From positions 62,001 through 126,000 of the forward strand of contig NZ_AZRW02000010.1 of assembly GCF_000512695.2 (NCBI RefSeq): DNA of 64,000 nucleotides, read 5' to 3'. The notes beneath the pieces were generated by a model that saw nothing but the letters and a program-made list of their open reading frames with translations, had not been told where the DNA came from and made no database searches. Positions 25,329 through 33,307 of the stretch are shown piece by piece. A program made the translations under genes and the position numbers. How positions within the stretch are numbered: position 1 is the stretch's first letter; each line of letters begins with the position of its first letter. This DNA comes from Pseudomonas sp. QTF5 (GTDB lineage Bacteria > Pseudomonadota > Gammaproteobacteria > Pseudomonadales > Pseudomonadaceae).

Positions 25329-26042
25329 TTACAGCGGTACGCCCAGACGATTGGCGACTTCTTCGTAGGCTTCGATGACGTCACCGAGGCCCTGACGGAA
25401 GCGGTCCTTGTCCATTTTCTTGCCGGTGGCCTTGTCCCACAGACGGCAGCCGTCCGGGCTGAACTCGTCGCCCAGGACGATGGAGCCGTCGGAGAAAACG
25501 CCGAACTCGAGTTTGAAGTCGACCAGCAGCAGGCCGGCGTCGTCGAACAGTTTGCTCAGGACTTCGTTGACCTTGAGCGACAGTTCTTTCATACGAACCA
25601 GTTGCTCGGCGGTGCCCCAACCGAATGCCACGACGTGGGATTCGTTGATGAACGGGTCGCCCTTGGCGTCGTCCTTCAGGAACAGTTCGAAGGTGTAAGG
25701 ATTGAGCTTCATGCCTTCTTCGACGCCCAAACGCTTGACCAGGCTGCCGGCGGCATAGTTACGCACGACGCACTCGACCGGAATCATGTCGAGTTTCTTC
25801 ACCAGGCATTCGTTGTCGCCCAGCAGTTTGTCGAATTGAGTCGGCACGCCGGCTGCTTCGAGTTTCTGCATGATGAAGGCGTTGAACTTGTTGTTCACCA
25901 TGCCTTTGCGGTCGAGCTGCTCGATGCGCTTGCCGTCGAACGCCGAGGTGTCGTTGCGAAACAGCAGGATCAAGCGGTCAGCGTCATCGGTCTTGTAAAC
26001 CGATTTGGCTTTGCCGCGATAAAGTTCTTCACGTTTTTCCAT
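25329..26042 (-). CDS. purC: Phosphoribosylaminoimidazole-succinocarboxamide synthase
   Basis: 237 residues, full length for bacterial PurC. The N-terminal ATP-grasp-like lobe starts [16 protein letters not shown], with the glycine-rich nucleotide strand. The PROSITE-type signatures are [18 protein letters not shown] near residue 86 and [31 protein letters not shown] near 171-201. The enzyme couples aspartate to CAIR, making SAICAR in purine biosynthesis in the cytoplasm. It is the last gene of the dapA-bamC-MBL-purC cluster, 28 bases after the MBL gene. Confidence 0.97.
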   Translation of the reverse strand: MEKREELYRGKAKSVYKTDDADRLILLFRNDTSAFDGKRIEQLDRKGMVNNKFNAFIMQKLEAAGVPTQFDKLLGDNECLVKKLDMIPVECVVRNYAAGSLVKRLGVEEGMKLNPYTFELFLKDDAKGDPFINESHVVAFGWGTAEQLVRMKELSLKVNEVLSKLFDDAGLLLVDFKLEFGVFSDGSIVLGDEFSPDGCRLWDKATGKKMDKDRFRQGLGDVIEAYEEVANRLGVPL

Positions 26043-26070
26043 GATGGGCTCCGCTTGCTAAGTAGGTGGG

Positions 26071-26829
26071 CTAGGCGATGTGTCGCCAGTCGAGCCCTGA
26101 ATCTTGATCGGCCAGTTGCAGCCAGTCCGGGTCGCACCCGAGGGTGTCGACAAAACATTGCCGGGCCAGCTGCGGCAGGTTGTTCTTGCTGCTCAGATGG
26201 GCCAGGACCAGGTGTTGCAGGCCTTGCCAGCCCAACTCGGCCACCAGGAATGCCGCCTGATGGTTGTTCAAATGTCCCAATTCACCGCCCACCCGCTGCT
26301 TGAGAAAGTACGGGTAGTGACCGCGAGCCAGCATGTCACGGCAATGATTGGACTCGATCATCAATGCATCGAGGTCCCGGTAGCCATCCAGCACTGTATT
26401 GCAGTATGAGCCCAGGTCGGTCAACAGGCCGAAACGCCGCTGACCGTCGCTGAAGACATACTGCGTTGGCTCCTGTGCATCATGGGCCACGGCAATGACG
26501 CCAATGTTCAGATTGCCTATTTGCAGTTGCTCGCCGCCAGCCAGAAAGCCTGCGGGTTCAATCGGTTTGCGCATCCCGCGCAGGGTTCCGCGACTGAGGT
26601 AGACAGGCAGATTGTAACGCCGAGACAGCAAACCCACGCCATGCACGTGGTCGGCATGTTCGTGGGTCACGAGTATCGCGCTCAGCTGCGCAGGGTTCAC
26701 ACCCAGTCGCAGCAGGCGTTTTTCGGTTTCTCGCAGGGAGAAACCACAATCCACCAGTACATACGTGTCGTCGCTGGCTATCAGCGTGCCGTTCCCTTGG
26801 CTACCGCTGCCGAGAACGGCAAAACGCAT
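26071..26829 (-). CDS. MBL-fold metallo-hydrolase (YycJ-like)
   Basis: 252 residues. The zinc motif THEHADHVHG (HxHxDH) is near residue 54, with further ligands in AVAHDAQEP, the Asp in LLTDLG, and His in LAHLSSKNN near the end. ESNHCRDML near 160 is typical of the YycJ-like beta-lactamase-fold branch that includes nucleic-acid phosphodiesterases. Signal peptide and membrane segments are absent, so it is cytosolic. Whether it cleaves RNA or DNA ends or a small phosphodiester is unknown. Only 4 bases separate it from bamC upstream, so it is co-transcribed. Confidence 0.88.
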   Translation of the reverse strand: MRFAVLGSGSQGNGTLIASDDTYVLVDCGFSLRETEKRLLRLGVNPAQLSAILVTHEHADHVHGVGLLSRRYNLPVYLSRGTLRGMRKPIEPAGFLAGGEQLQIGNLNIGVIAVAHDAQEPTQYVFSDGQRRFGLLTDLGSYCNTVLDGYRDLDALMIESNHCRDMLARGHYPYFLKQRVGGELGHLNNHQAAFLVAELGWQGLQHLVLAHLSSKNNLPQLARQCFVDTLGCDPDWLQLADQDSGLDWRHIA

Positions 26830-26833
26830 GTGA

Positions 26834-27949
26834 TCAGCCCAGGTTGTCCTGAATCACGCTCAACACTTTGCGCGCCACGTCTGCTGGCGCCACGGTGTTG
26901 ATGTTTTTCTCGACGGTGACTTGTACGTTCTCGCCGACCTTGCTCAGGCGAACCTGATAACGCTCGGCGCGGGCTTCAACTTCTTCCTTGTTCGGCTTGC
27001 TGCCGAACAGGCCGCTGAAGAAACCTGGCTGTTCGTCCTTTTTCTCGGCTTTTTCGGCGAGGTTGATGTAGTACAGGCCCAGGCTGCGGTTGATGTCTTC
27101 AACACGCCATTCGCCCTGCTCCAGCGCACGGCCAACGCTCGACCAGGCACGATCCAGGTCATTACCGACGTTCAGCACCGGGTTGCCGCTACCATCTTCG
27201 GTCAGGCTGACACGGCTTGGCGTATCGAAGTCACGGGAGGCCAGCATGGAAACCGAACCGCCCTTCTCCGCGGTGCGGCTCATGCTCGCGAGCATGTCGT
27301 CGACCAGTGCTGCGTCCAGGCCGGTGTTGACCGAGCGATTGGTGAAATCCACGTTGGCGGTGCTGCCGGCAGGACGCTCGGCGCTGACCACATAGACTTC
27401 ACTGGTGTTGCGCTGCACGCCTGGTTCGATACGCACCCGCACGCGGGTTTCGCTGTCAGCACCGACACCCGCTGCGCTCAGGCGCTTGGCCATCGCTGCG
27501 GACAGTTCGTCGGAATGCTGCCAGGTGGTGGTGAATTCACCGGTTTGCGGGCGTTGCTCGTCCAGACGGAAACCGTTGTCCTGGAAGAACTGCACGGCCA
27601 CGGGCCAGACTTCGGCCGGTGGGTGCTGGGCCATGACCCAACGCGAATCGCCGCTCTTCTGCAGGGTGTAGTCGCTGGCATCAGCCGCTGCCGACAGCGG
27701 CTGCGGACGAGGCACGATGTATTCGCCCTTGGCGGTGTCGTCGGCCACATTGCGCGGGATCGGCAACAGCGGATCCAGACGCTTGGCGGTACTGACCTCT
27801 GGTGGCAGTTGCATCGGTGCAGTCTGTTGCGCTTCCAGGTAATCGCTACCACGGTCACGGAAATAACCTTCCGGGCCCCAGATCCATCCGCAGCCACTGG
27901 TGCTGGAGATAATCAAGGCAAGTGCGGAAAGTCCGGCCATTCGCTTCAT
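26834..27949 (-). CDS. bamC: Outer-membrane assembly lipoprotein BamC
   Basis: 371 residues from ATG 27947-27949, with GAGGAAG upstream. The signal peptide ends in the lipobox STSGC, so Cys20 would be lipidated. A Pro-rich unstructured stretch to about residue 90 precedes two helix-grip domains (WVMAQHPPAEVWPVAVQFFQDNGF and ALEQGEWRVEDINRSLGLYYINLA). BamC is an accessory subunit of the BAM complex that inserts beta-barrel proteins in the outer membrane. Its place right after dapA matches the long-known dapA-nlpB order of gammaproteobacteria. Confidence 0.92.
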   Translation of the reverse strand: MKRMAGLSALALIISSTSGCGWIWGPEGYFRDRGSDYLEAQQTAPMQLPPEVSTAKRLDPLLPIPRNVADDTAKGEYIVPRPQPLSAAADASDYTLQKSGDSRWVMAQHPPAEVWPVAVQFFQDNGFRLDEQRPQTGEFTTTWQHSDELSAAMAKRLSAAGVGADSETRVRVRIEPGVQRNTSEVYVVSAERPAGSTANVDFTNRSVNTGLDAALVDDMLASMSRTAEKGGSVSMLASRDFDTPSRVSLTEDGSGNPVLNVGNDLDRAWSSVGRALEQGEWRVEDINRSLGLYYINLAEKAEKKDEQPGFFSGLFGSKPNKEEVEARAERYQVRLSKVGENVQVTVEKNINTVAPADVARKVLSVIQDNLG

Positions 27950-27966
27950 GCGTTGTACTTCCTCAA

Positions 27967-28845
27967 TTAAACCAGGACGCCGGACTGGCGCATGGCCTGC
28001 CGCAGCGGTTCGTGACAGGCAGCGCTGAGCCAGGTGAGCGGCAGACGGATACCGTCCGGCATCAAGCCCATTTCATGCAGTGCCCATTTCACGGGGATAG
28101 GGTTGGATTCGATAAACAGGGTTTTATTGAGCGGCATCAGCTTTTCGTGGATCGCCCGGGCTTTGACGGCATCGCCGGCCATGGCCGCGGCACACAACTC
28201 GCTCATGGCGCGCGGTGCGACGTTGGCGGTCACCGAAATATTGCCCTTGCCGCCGAGCAGCATCAGCTCGACTGCGGTCGCGTCGTCACCGGAATAAACC
28301 AGGAAGTCGCTGCTCACGCCGGCCAGAATGTCCTTGGCGCGCTGCAGGTCACCCGTGGCTTCCTTGATGCCGATGATGTTCTTCACGGTCGACAGGCGAA
28401 TCACCGTCTCGGCTTGCATGTCGCACGCGGTACGGCCTGGCACGTTGTAGAGAATCTGCGGGATGTCGACGGCTTCGGCGATTGCCTTGAAGTGCAGGTA
28501 CAGGCCTTCTTGCGTCGGCTTGTTGTAGTAAGGGGTTACCAGCAGGCACGCGTCGGCACCGGCGTTCTTCGCGTTGGTCGTCAGTTCGATCGCTTCGCGC
28601 GTCGAGTTGGCGCCCGTACCGGCGATCACCGGAATACGCCCTGCAACCTGGGCAACCACGCGACGAATCACTTCGATGTGCTCGTTCACGTCAAGCGTGG
28701 CCGACTCACCCGTAGTGCCGACTGCAACGATGGCGTTGGTGCCCTCTTGCAGGTGGAAGTCCACCAGTTTGCTCAGGCTGTCCCAGTCGAGACGACCCTG
28801 TGCATCCATGGGTGTGACCAGTGCCACCATACTGCCCGCAATCAT
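27967..28845 (-). CDS. dapA: 4-hydroxy-tetrahydrodipicolinate synthase
   Basis: 292 residues from the ATG at 28843-28845 (AGGAG eight bases upstream). The TIM-barrel begins [34 protein letters not shown] near 43 holds the Thr pair that positions pyruvate. [17 protein letters not shown] has the catalytic Tyr, and [11 protein letters not shown] near 158 the Schiff-base Lys. It condenses pyruvate with aspartate semialdehyde, the first committed step to diaminopimelate and lysine. It heads the cluster with bamC, the MBL gene and purC. Confidence 0.96.
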   Translation of the reverse strand: MIAGSMVALVTPMDAQGRLDWDSLSKLVDFHLQEGTNAIVAVGTTGESATLDVNEHIEVIRRVVAQVAGRIPVIAGTGANSTREAIELTTNAKNAGADACLLVTPYYNKPTQEGLYLHFKAIAEAVDIPQILYNVPGRTACDMQAETVIRLSTVKNIIGIKEATGDLQRAKDILAGVSSDFLVYSGDDATAVELMLLGGKGNISVTANVAPRAMSELCAAAMAGDAVKARAIHEKLMPLNKTLFIESNPIPVKWALHEMGLMPDGIRLPLTWLSAACHEPLRQAMRQSGVLV

Positions 28846-29153
28846 GCAACCGCTCCTGCCGGAAAAAGAGAGCGGTAATGGTACTGGCGCCAAGATGCTT
28901 GTACAAGCGAAGTACTGCGCTGCTGCCATTCCCCTTGGCGCTGCTTTTCGCTACCCTTCAGACTTTGATCGGTACTGATAAGCTCGTACGCCGCGTTCCA
29001 GCCTCCATTTTCGGCATCACAAGCCCCGATCCAGCGTTGCCACTCCTCGCTCTCGCCATACTGGAGCACGTTGCAACCTTCGGCCGGGTTTTCTGAATTC
29101 GCATCCGCAGGCTCGTCCCGGTAAAAAAGCCCGTAAAAGTATCGACCGCTCAT
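28842..29153 (-). CDS. Possible small ORF upstream of dapA, coupled by ATGA overlap
   Basis: A 103-codon frame starts at ATG 29151-29153 ([17 protein letters not shown]...) and ends in a TGA that overlaps the dapA ATG by four bases. It contains [27 protein letters not shown], which looks protein-like, but no family is recognised and there is no good ribosome site. It fills the whole divergent dapA/gcvR intergenic region, which must also contain promoters. It may be a chance frame, or a leader ORF; the overlap is the main argument for reality. Confidence 0.25.
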   Translation of the reverse strand: MSGRYFYGLFYRDEPADANSENPAEGCNVLQYGESEEWQRWIGACDAENGGWNAAYELISTDQSLKGSEKQRQGEWQQRSTSLVQASWRQYHYRSLFPAGAVA

Positions 29154-29170
29154 CGCTTTAGGAATGCTGC

Positions 29171-29731
29171 ATGTCCACCCCCACAGTTCGCGAACAATTC
29201 CTTGTCATCAGTGCCCTCGGCGCCAACCCCATGGAGCTGACTAACGTCCTGTGCCGCGCCAGCCATGAAAACCGCTGCGCCGTGGTCACCTCTCGCCTGA
29301 CGCGCCATGGTGAATGCAGTGCGCTGATCCTCGAAATCTCCGGCAGCTGGGACGCCCTCGCGCGCCTCGAAGGCAGCCTGCCAGTACTGGCCAAACGGCA
29401 TGCATTCACTGTCAATGTGATCCGCAGCGCAGCCTTGGAGAACCGTCCTCAAGCCCTGCCGTACGTCGCCTATGTCAGCTCGGCCTACCGCCCGGACATC
29501 ATCAACGAGCTGTGCCAGTTCTTCATGGATCACAACGTGGAGCTGGAGAACCTGACCTGCGACACCTATCAGGCCCCGCAGACCGGCGGCACCATGCTCA
29601 ACGCCACGTTCACCGTGACCTTGCCGGCCGGCACCCAGATCAGTTGGCTGCGCGACCAGTTCCTGGATTTCGCCGACGCCATGAACCTGGACGCACTGAT
29701 TGAACCGTGGCGCCCACAAAACCCAATGTAA
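29171..29731 (+). CDS. gcvR: Glycine cleavage system transcriptional repressor-like ACT protein
   Basis: 186 residues with two ACT domains: REQFLVISALGANPMELTNVLCRASHENRC (from residue 7) and LPYVAYVSSAYRPDIINELCQFFMDHNVELENLTCDTY (from about 97). Two tandem ACT folds without any DNA-binding domain are the hallmark of the GcvR family, which in E. coli controls gcv expression by binding GcvA in a glycine-dependent way. Whether this Pseudomonas member does the same is inferred. It is followed after 10 bases by bcp, with which it is co-transcribed, and is divergent from dapA. Confidence 0.85.
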   Translation: MSTPTVREQFLVISALGANPMELTNVLCRASHENRCAVVTSRLTRHGECSALILEISGSWDALARLEGSLPVLAKRHAFTVNVIRSAALENRPQALPYVAYVSSAYRPDIINELCQFFMDHNVELENLTCDTYQAPQTGGTMLNATFTVTLPAGTQISWLRDQFLDFADAMNLDALIEPWRPQNPM

Positions 29732-29741
29732 GGAAACTTTC

Positions 29742-30215
29742 ATGGCCGTTGCCATCGACCAACCGGTTGCCGACTTCGAAGCACCCGCCACCAGCGGGCA
29801 ATCCGTCAGCCTCGCGGGCCTTAAAGGCAAGCAAGTGGTGATTTACTTCTATCCGAAGGACAGCACGCCGGGCTGCACCACCCAGGGTCAGGGTTTTCGT
29901 GATCAGCTTGAAGCCTTTAAAGCTGCCAATACCGAAGTTTTCGGCGTGTCTCGCGACAGCCTGAAATCCCACGAAAACTTCAAGGCCAAGCAGGCGTTCA
30001 CCTTCGAGCTGATCAGTGACAAAGAAGAAGCGCTGTGTCAGCTGTTCGATGTGATCAAGCTGAAAAAGCTCTATGGCAAGGAATATATGGGCGTCGATCG
30101 CAGCACGTTCCTGATCGACAAAAACGGCGTGCTGCGTCAGGAATGGCGCGGTGCGAAGGTGCCGGGGCATGTGGATGCGGTTTTGGCTGCTGCTCAGGCG
30201 CTGAACAAGGCCTGA
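29742..30215 (+). CDS. bcp: Bcp/PrxQ-type thioredoxin-dependent peroxiredoxin
   Basis: 157 residues from ATG 29742, with AAGGAA upstream. The peroxidatic Cys lies in YPKDSTPGCTTQGQGFRD. The Cys five residues on, which resolves the sulfenate in many Bcp proteins, is replaced (CTTQGQ). Another Cys occurs in ALCQLFDVI. The rest of the thioredoxin fold is intact (VFGVSRDSLKSHENFKAKQ, RSTFLIDKNGVLRQEWRG). The enzyme reduces hydrogen peroxide and organic hydroperoxides in the cytoplasm using thioredoxin. It would act as a 1-Cys or atypical 2-Cys enzyme. Confidence 0.93.
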   Translation: MAVAIDQPVADFEAPATSGQSVSLAGLKGKQVVIYFYPKDSTPGCTTQGQGFRDQLEAFKAANTEVFGVSRDSLKSHENFKAKQAFTFELISDKEEALCQLFDVIKLKKLYGKEYMGVDRSTFLIDKNGVLRQEWRGAKVPGHVDAVLAAAQALNKA

Positions 30216-30240
30216 TTATTTGGGCGTCTATTCGGGCGCC

Positions 30241-30322
30241 TTCGCGGGCAAGCCCGCTCCCACATAAGACCGCGCTTGCCTGGACAACTCGGTCAACTGT
30301 GGGAGCGGGCTTGCTCGCGAAG
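30241..30322. repeat. REP doublet
   Basis: TTCGCGGGCAAGCCCGCTCC from 30241 and TGTGGGAGCGGGCTTGCTCG ending near 30322, in opposite orientations. The doublet sits between the convergent 3' ends of bcp and perM, a common REP location. Confidence 0.88.
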
Positions 30323-30358
30323 AGGCCCTCTGCCCCACCGCATAACCCGCACCGACAA

Positions 30359-31429
30359 CTAAAGCAACGGCGCCACCATCGGCTCCTTGCGCGGCCAGGC
30401 ATCCAGCACGGCTTTGAACAGCGTCGCCAGGGGAATCGCAAAGAACACACCCCAAAAACCCCACAACCCGCCAAACAACAGCACCGCGCAAATGATCGCC
30501 ACCGGGTGCAGGTTGACCGCTTCCGAGAACAGCAGTGGCACCAGCACGTTGCCGTCCAGCGCCTGGATGATCCCGTAGACCGCCATCAAATAGATGAACT
30601 GATCGCTCCAGCCCCATTGGAACAGCGCAATCAGCAGCACTGGCACGGTCACCACCACCGCCCCGACGTAAGGCACCACCACCGACACCCCCACCAGCAA
30701 CGCCAGCAGCGCCGAATAGTTGAGCCCTAGCGCCACGAATGCGATGTAAGTCACGCCACCGCAAATGAAGATCTCGATGACCTTGCCGCGAATGTAATTG
30801 GCGATCTGCCGGTTCATTTCCTGGGCGACCCGGGTGATGAGCGCCCTCTCGCGCGGCAGATAACCGCGCACCCACTGGCCGATCATCTTCCGGTCCTTGA
30901 GGAAAAAGAACACCAGGATCGGCACCAGCACCAGGTAGATCATGATGTTCACCAGCAGCGGCAGACTGGACAGCGAGAACGTCAGAGCCCATTGACCGAA
31001 CTTGCCGATCTCGCCCCGCGCCACTTCGATCGCCTGTAGCACTTGCTCGTCCGACACCAGGTGCGGATAACGCTCGGGCAGCAGCAACAGCAACGACTGC
31101 CACTTGGCGAGCATGCCGGGCAATTCGTTGAACAGCGTGATCAGTTGATGCCAGAGCAACGGCACTACAATGATGATAAATATCAGCGACACCCCCATGA
31201 ATAACGCGAAGACCAGCCCCACCGCCGCGCCACCCGGTACGCGCAGGCGCTCGAGGGTCACTACCAGCCCCTGCATCAGATACGCCAGCACCATACCGGC
31301 CAGTACTGGCGCGAGCATTCCACCCAGGGTGAGCACCGCGGTAAATGCCAGAAACAGCAGCACCGCCAGCACCACAGCCTCTTCATCCGAGAAATAGCGC
31401 TGAATCCAGTCGCGTAACACCTTGAACAT
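30359..31429 (-). CDS. perM: AI-2E/PerM family transporter
   Basis: 356 residues; ATG at 31427-31429 follows AAGGATT. About eight membrane helices: two close to the N-terminus (VVLAVLLFLAFTAVLTLGG), one at FALFMGVSLIFIIIVVPLL, then a soluble loop, and four or five more from residue 190. The motif YIRGKVIEIFICGGVTYIAFVALGL and the C-terminal PVAIICAVLLFGGLWGFWGVFFAIPLATLFKAVL identify the AI-2E (PerM/TqsA) family. Members have been linked to autoinducer-2 export, Na+/H+ exchange or permease functions. The substrate here is not known. It follows tusA by 31 bases. Confidence 0.88.
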   Translation of the reverse strand: MFKVLRDWIQRYFSDEEAVVLAVLLFLAFTAVLTLGGMLAPVLAGMVLAYLMQGLVVTLERLRVPGGAAVGLVFALFMGVSLIFIIIVVPLLWHQLITLFNELPGMLAKWQSLLLLLPERYPHLVSDEQVLQAIEVARGEIGKFGQWALTFSLSSLPLLVNIMIYLVLVPILVFFFLKDRKMIGQWVRGYLPRERALITRVAQEMNRQIANYIRGKVIEIFICGGVTYIAFVALGLNYSALLALLVGVSVVVPYVGAVVVTVPVLLIALFQWGWSDQFIYLMAVYGIIQALDGNVLVPLLFSEAVNLHPVAIICAVLLFGGLWGFWGVFFAIPLATLFKAVLDAWPRKEPMVAPLL

Positions 31430-31460
31430 CAATAATCCTTAGAAACGAACGCAGCAGGTT

Positions 31461-31700
31461 TCAGGCTTTTTTCAACCAATAGCGGTAAACGCCCGCCTCA
31501 TCTTCTTCACGAAGCAGCGTATGACCGGCCAATCGGGCAAAGGTGCGAAAGTCGCGCTGGGAACCTGCATCGGTAGCGATCACCTTGAGGATCGCACCAC
31601 TGGCCAGCCGGTTGAGTTCCATTTTGGCCTTGAGCAACGGCAACGGGCAATTCAGACCGCTGGCGTCCAGTTCGGCGTCGTGGGTTACAGCGTCAGTCAT
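31461..31700 (-). CDS. tusA: TusA-like sulfurtransferase
   Basis: 79 residues, the usual TusA size. The CPxP signature is in LDASGLNCPLPLLKAKMEL, where the Cys carries persulfide sulfur. The beta-alpha-beta fold continues through VIATDAGSQRDFRTFARLAGHTLL. TusA proteins deliver sulfur for tRNA thiolation or molybdenum cofactor. A homologue at the same neighbourhood in P. aeruginosa (near dapA and a BepA-like peptidase) has been linked to nitrate respiration and molybdenum cofactor; that role is inferred here from synteny. It precedes perM and is divergent from the M48 gene. Confidence 0.9.
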   Translation of the reverse strand: MTDAVTHDAELDASGLNCPLPLLKAKMELNRLASGAILKVIATDAGSQRDFRTFARLAGHTLLREEDEAGVYRYWLKKA

Positions 31701-31798
31701 CGAATCACTCCGGGGCAGGGGGTTAAGCTGCTTAGAATATCTGGTCCCAAGCCTAGTGTCCGGCTACAGTAAGGTCTTTGTCGACTAAGGCTTTGTGC

Positions 31799-33232
31799 AT
31801 GACTTTTTTGCGCCCTACCCTGCTGACGCTCGCTTGCCTGCTCGCCTCACCGGGCTTCGCCGACGACTTGCCGTCACTCGGTGACGCCAGTTCTGCCATC
31901 GTCTCGCCGCAACAGGAACACCAATTGGGCCGTGCATGGCTGGCGCTGTTGCGCAGCCAGGTGTCGCAACTCAACGATCCGCAGCTCAAGGATTACGTCG
32001 AATCCAGCGTCTACCGGCTGGTGGAAACCAGCCAGGTCAATGACCGGCGCCTGGAGTTCATCCTGATCAATAGCCCGCAGCTCAACGCGTTTGCCGCGCC
32101 GGGCGGGATCGTCGGCGTCAACGGTGGCTTGTTCCTCAATGCCCAGACCGAGGGCGAATATGCCTCGGTACTCGCCCACGAATTGGCTCACTTGTCGCAG
32201 CGTCACTTCGCCCGTGGCGTCGAAGCGTCGCAACGCATGCAAGTGCCCATGATGGCTGCGCTGCTGGCCGGCATCGTGATTGCCGCGGCCGGCGCAGGCG
32301 ATGCCGGGATCGCGGCCATTGCCGGCACTCAGGCAGCGGCGATTCAGGAACAACGACGCTTCTCGCGCCAGAACGAGCAGGAAGCCGACCGTATCGGCAT
32401 CATGAACCTGGAAAAGGCCGGTTACGATCCCCGGTCGATGCCGACCATGTTCGAACGACTGATGCGCCAGTACCGCTTCGACGCCAAGCCACCGGAATTC
32501 CTGCTGACTCACCCGGTGACCGAATCGCGGATTGCCGACACCCGCAACCGCGCCGAACAGGCCAAACCCGGCGGTATCGAAGACAGCATGCGTTATCAGC
32601 TGATTCGGGCACGTGTGCAGCTGATCTATGAAGAAACTCCAGGCCTGGGCGCCAAACGCTTTCGGGCCCAACTCGATGAAAACCCCAAAAACGACGTCGC
32701 GCGCTATGGCCTGGCGATTGCCCAGATCAAGGGAGGTCAATTGAATGAGGCTCGGGAGAACCTCAAGCTGCTGCTGGCCAAATCGCCGAACGAGATCATC
32801 TACAACCTGGCGCAGGTCGATCTCGACATCACCAATAACCGTCTGCCCGATGCTCAGACACGGGTCGACCGGATGCTCACTCAATACCCCGGCAACTACC
32901 CGCTGAATCAAGTGCGTGTCGACCTGCTGCTCAAACAGAATCGAGCGGCTGATGCCGAAAAAGCGCTGGAGAACCTGCTCAAGAGCCGGCCCGATGATCC
33001 AGACGTCTGGTACATGGTGGCCGAGACTCGCGGTCTGTCGGGCAACATCATCGGCCTGCACCAGGCTCGCGCGGAGTACTTTGCACTGGTCGGCGACTAT
33101 CGCCAGGCGATCCAGCAACTGGACTTCGCCAAGCGCAAGGCTGGCAGCAACTTCCCGCTGTCATCGCGGATCGATGCAAGGCAACGCGAGTTGATGGAGC
33201 AGGAACGGATGGTCAAGGACATGATGGGCTGA
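31799..33232 (+). CDS. bepA: Periplasmic M48 metallopeptidase, BepA (YfgC)-like
   Basis: 477 residues from ATG 31799, preceded by TAAGG; a TTG seven codons earlier is less likely. Signal peptide LLTLACLLASPGFA. The gluzincin motif LAHELAHLSQRH near 131, with the third zinc ligand in RQNEQEADRIGI near 199, is intact. After residue 280 come TPR-like helices (ARYGLAIAQIKGGQLNEARENLKLLL ...). BepA assists or degrades outer-membrane barrel and LptD assembly intermediates in the periplasm. A bidirectional-looking terminator separates it from mucD. Confidence 0.9.
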   Translation: MTFLRPTLLTLACLLASPGFADDLPSLGDASSAIVSPQQEHQLGRAWLALLRSQVSQLNDPQLKDYVESSVYRLVETSQVNDRRLEFILINSPQLNAFAAPGGIVGVNGGLFLNAQTEGEYASVLAHELAHLSQRHFARGVEASQRMQVPMMAALLAGIVIAAAGAGDAGIAAIAGTQAAAIQEQRRFSRQNEQEADRIGIMNLEKAGYDPRSMPTMFERLMRQYRFDAKPPEFLLTHPVTESRIADTRNRAEQAKPGGIEDSMRYQLIRARVQLIYEETPGLGAKRFRAQLDENPKNDVARYGLAIAQIKGGQLNEARENLKLLLAKSPNEIIYNLAQVDLDITNNRLPDAQTRVDRMLTQYPGNYPLNQVRVDLLLKQNRAADAEKALENLLKSRPDDPDVWYMVAETRGLSGNIIGLHQARAEYFALVGDYRQAIQQLDFAKRKAGSNFPLSSRIDARQRELMEQERMVKDMMG

Positions 33233-33257
33233 CTGCTTCAGAAACAAAATTTCGCAC

Positions 33258-33292
33258 AAAAAAAACCGCCTCTTTCGAGGCGGTTTTTTATT
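33258..33292. terminator. Rho-independent terminator, shared by bepA and mucD
   Basis: AAAAAACCGCCTC - TTTC - GAGGCGGTTTTTT. A T tract occurs on both strands, so it could end both converging transcripts. Confidence 0.92.
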
Positions 33293-33307
33293 TAGCCGAC
33301 AACCGGT

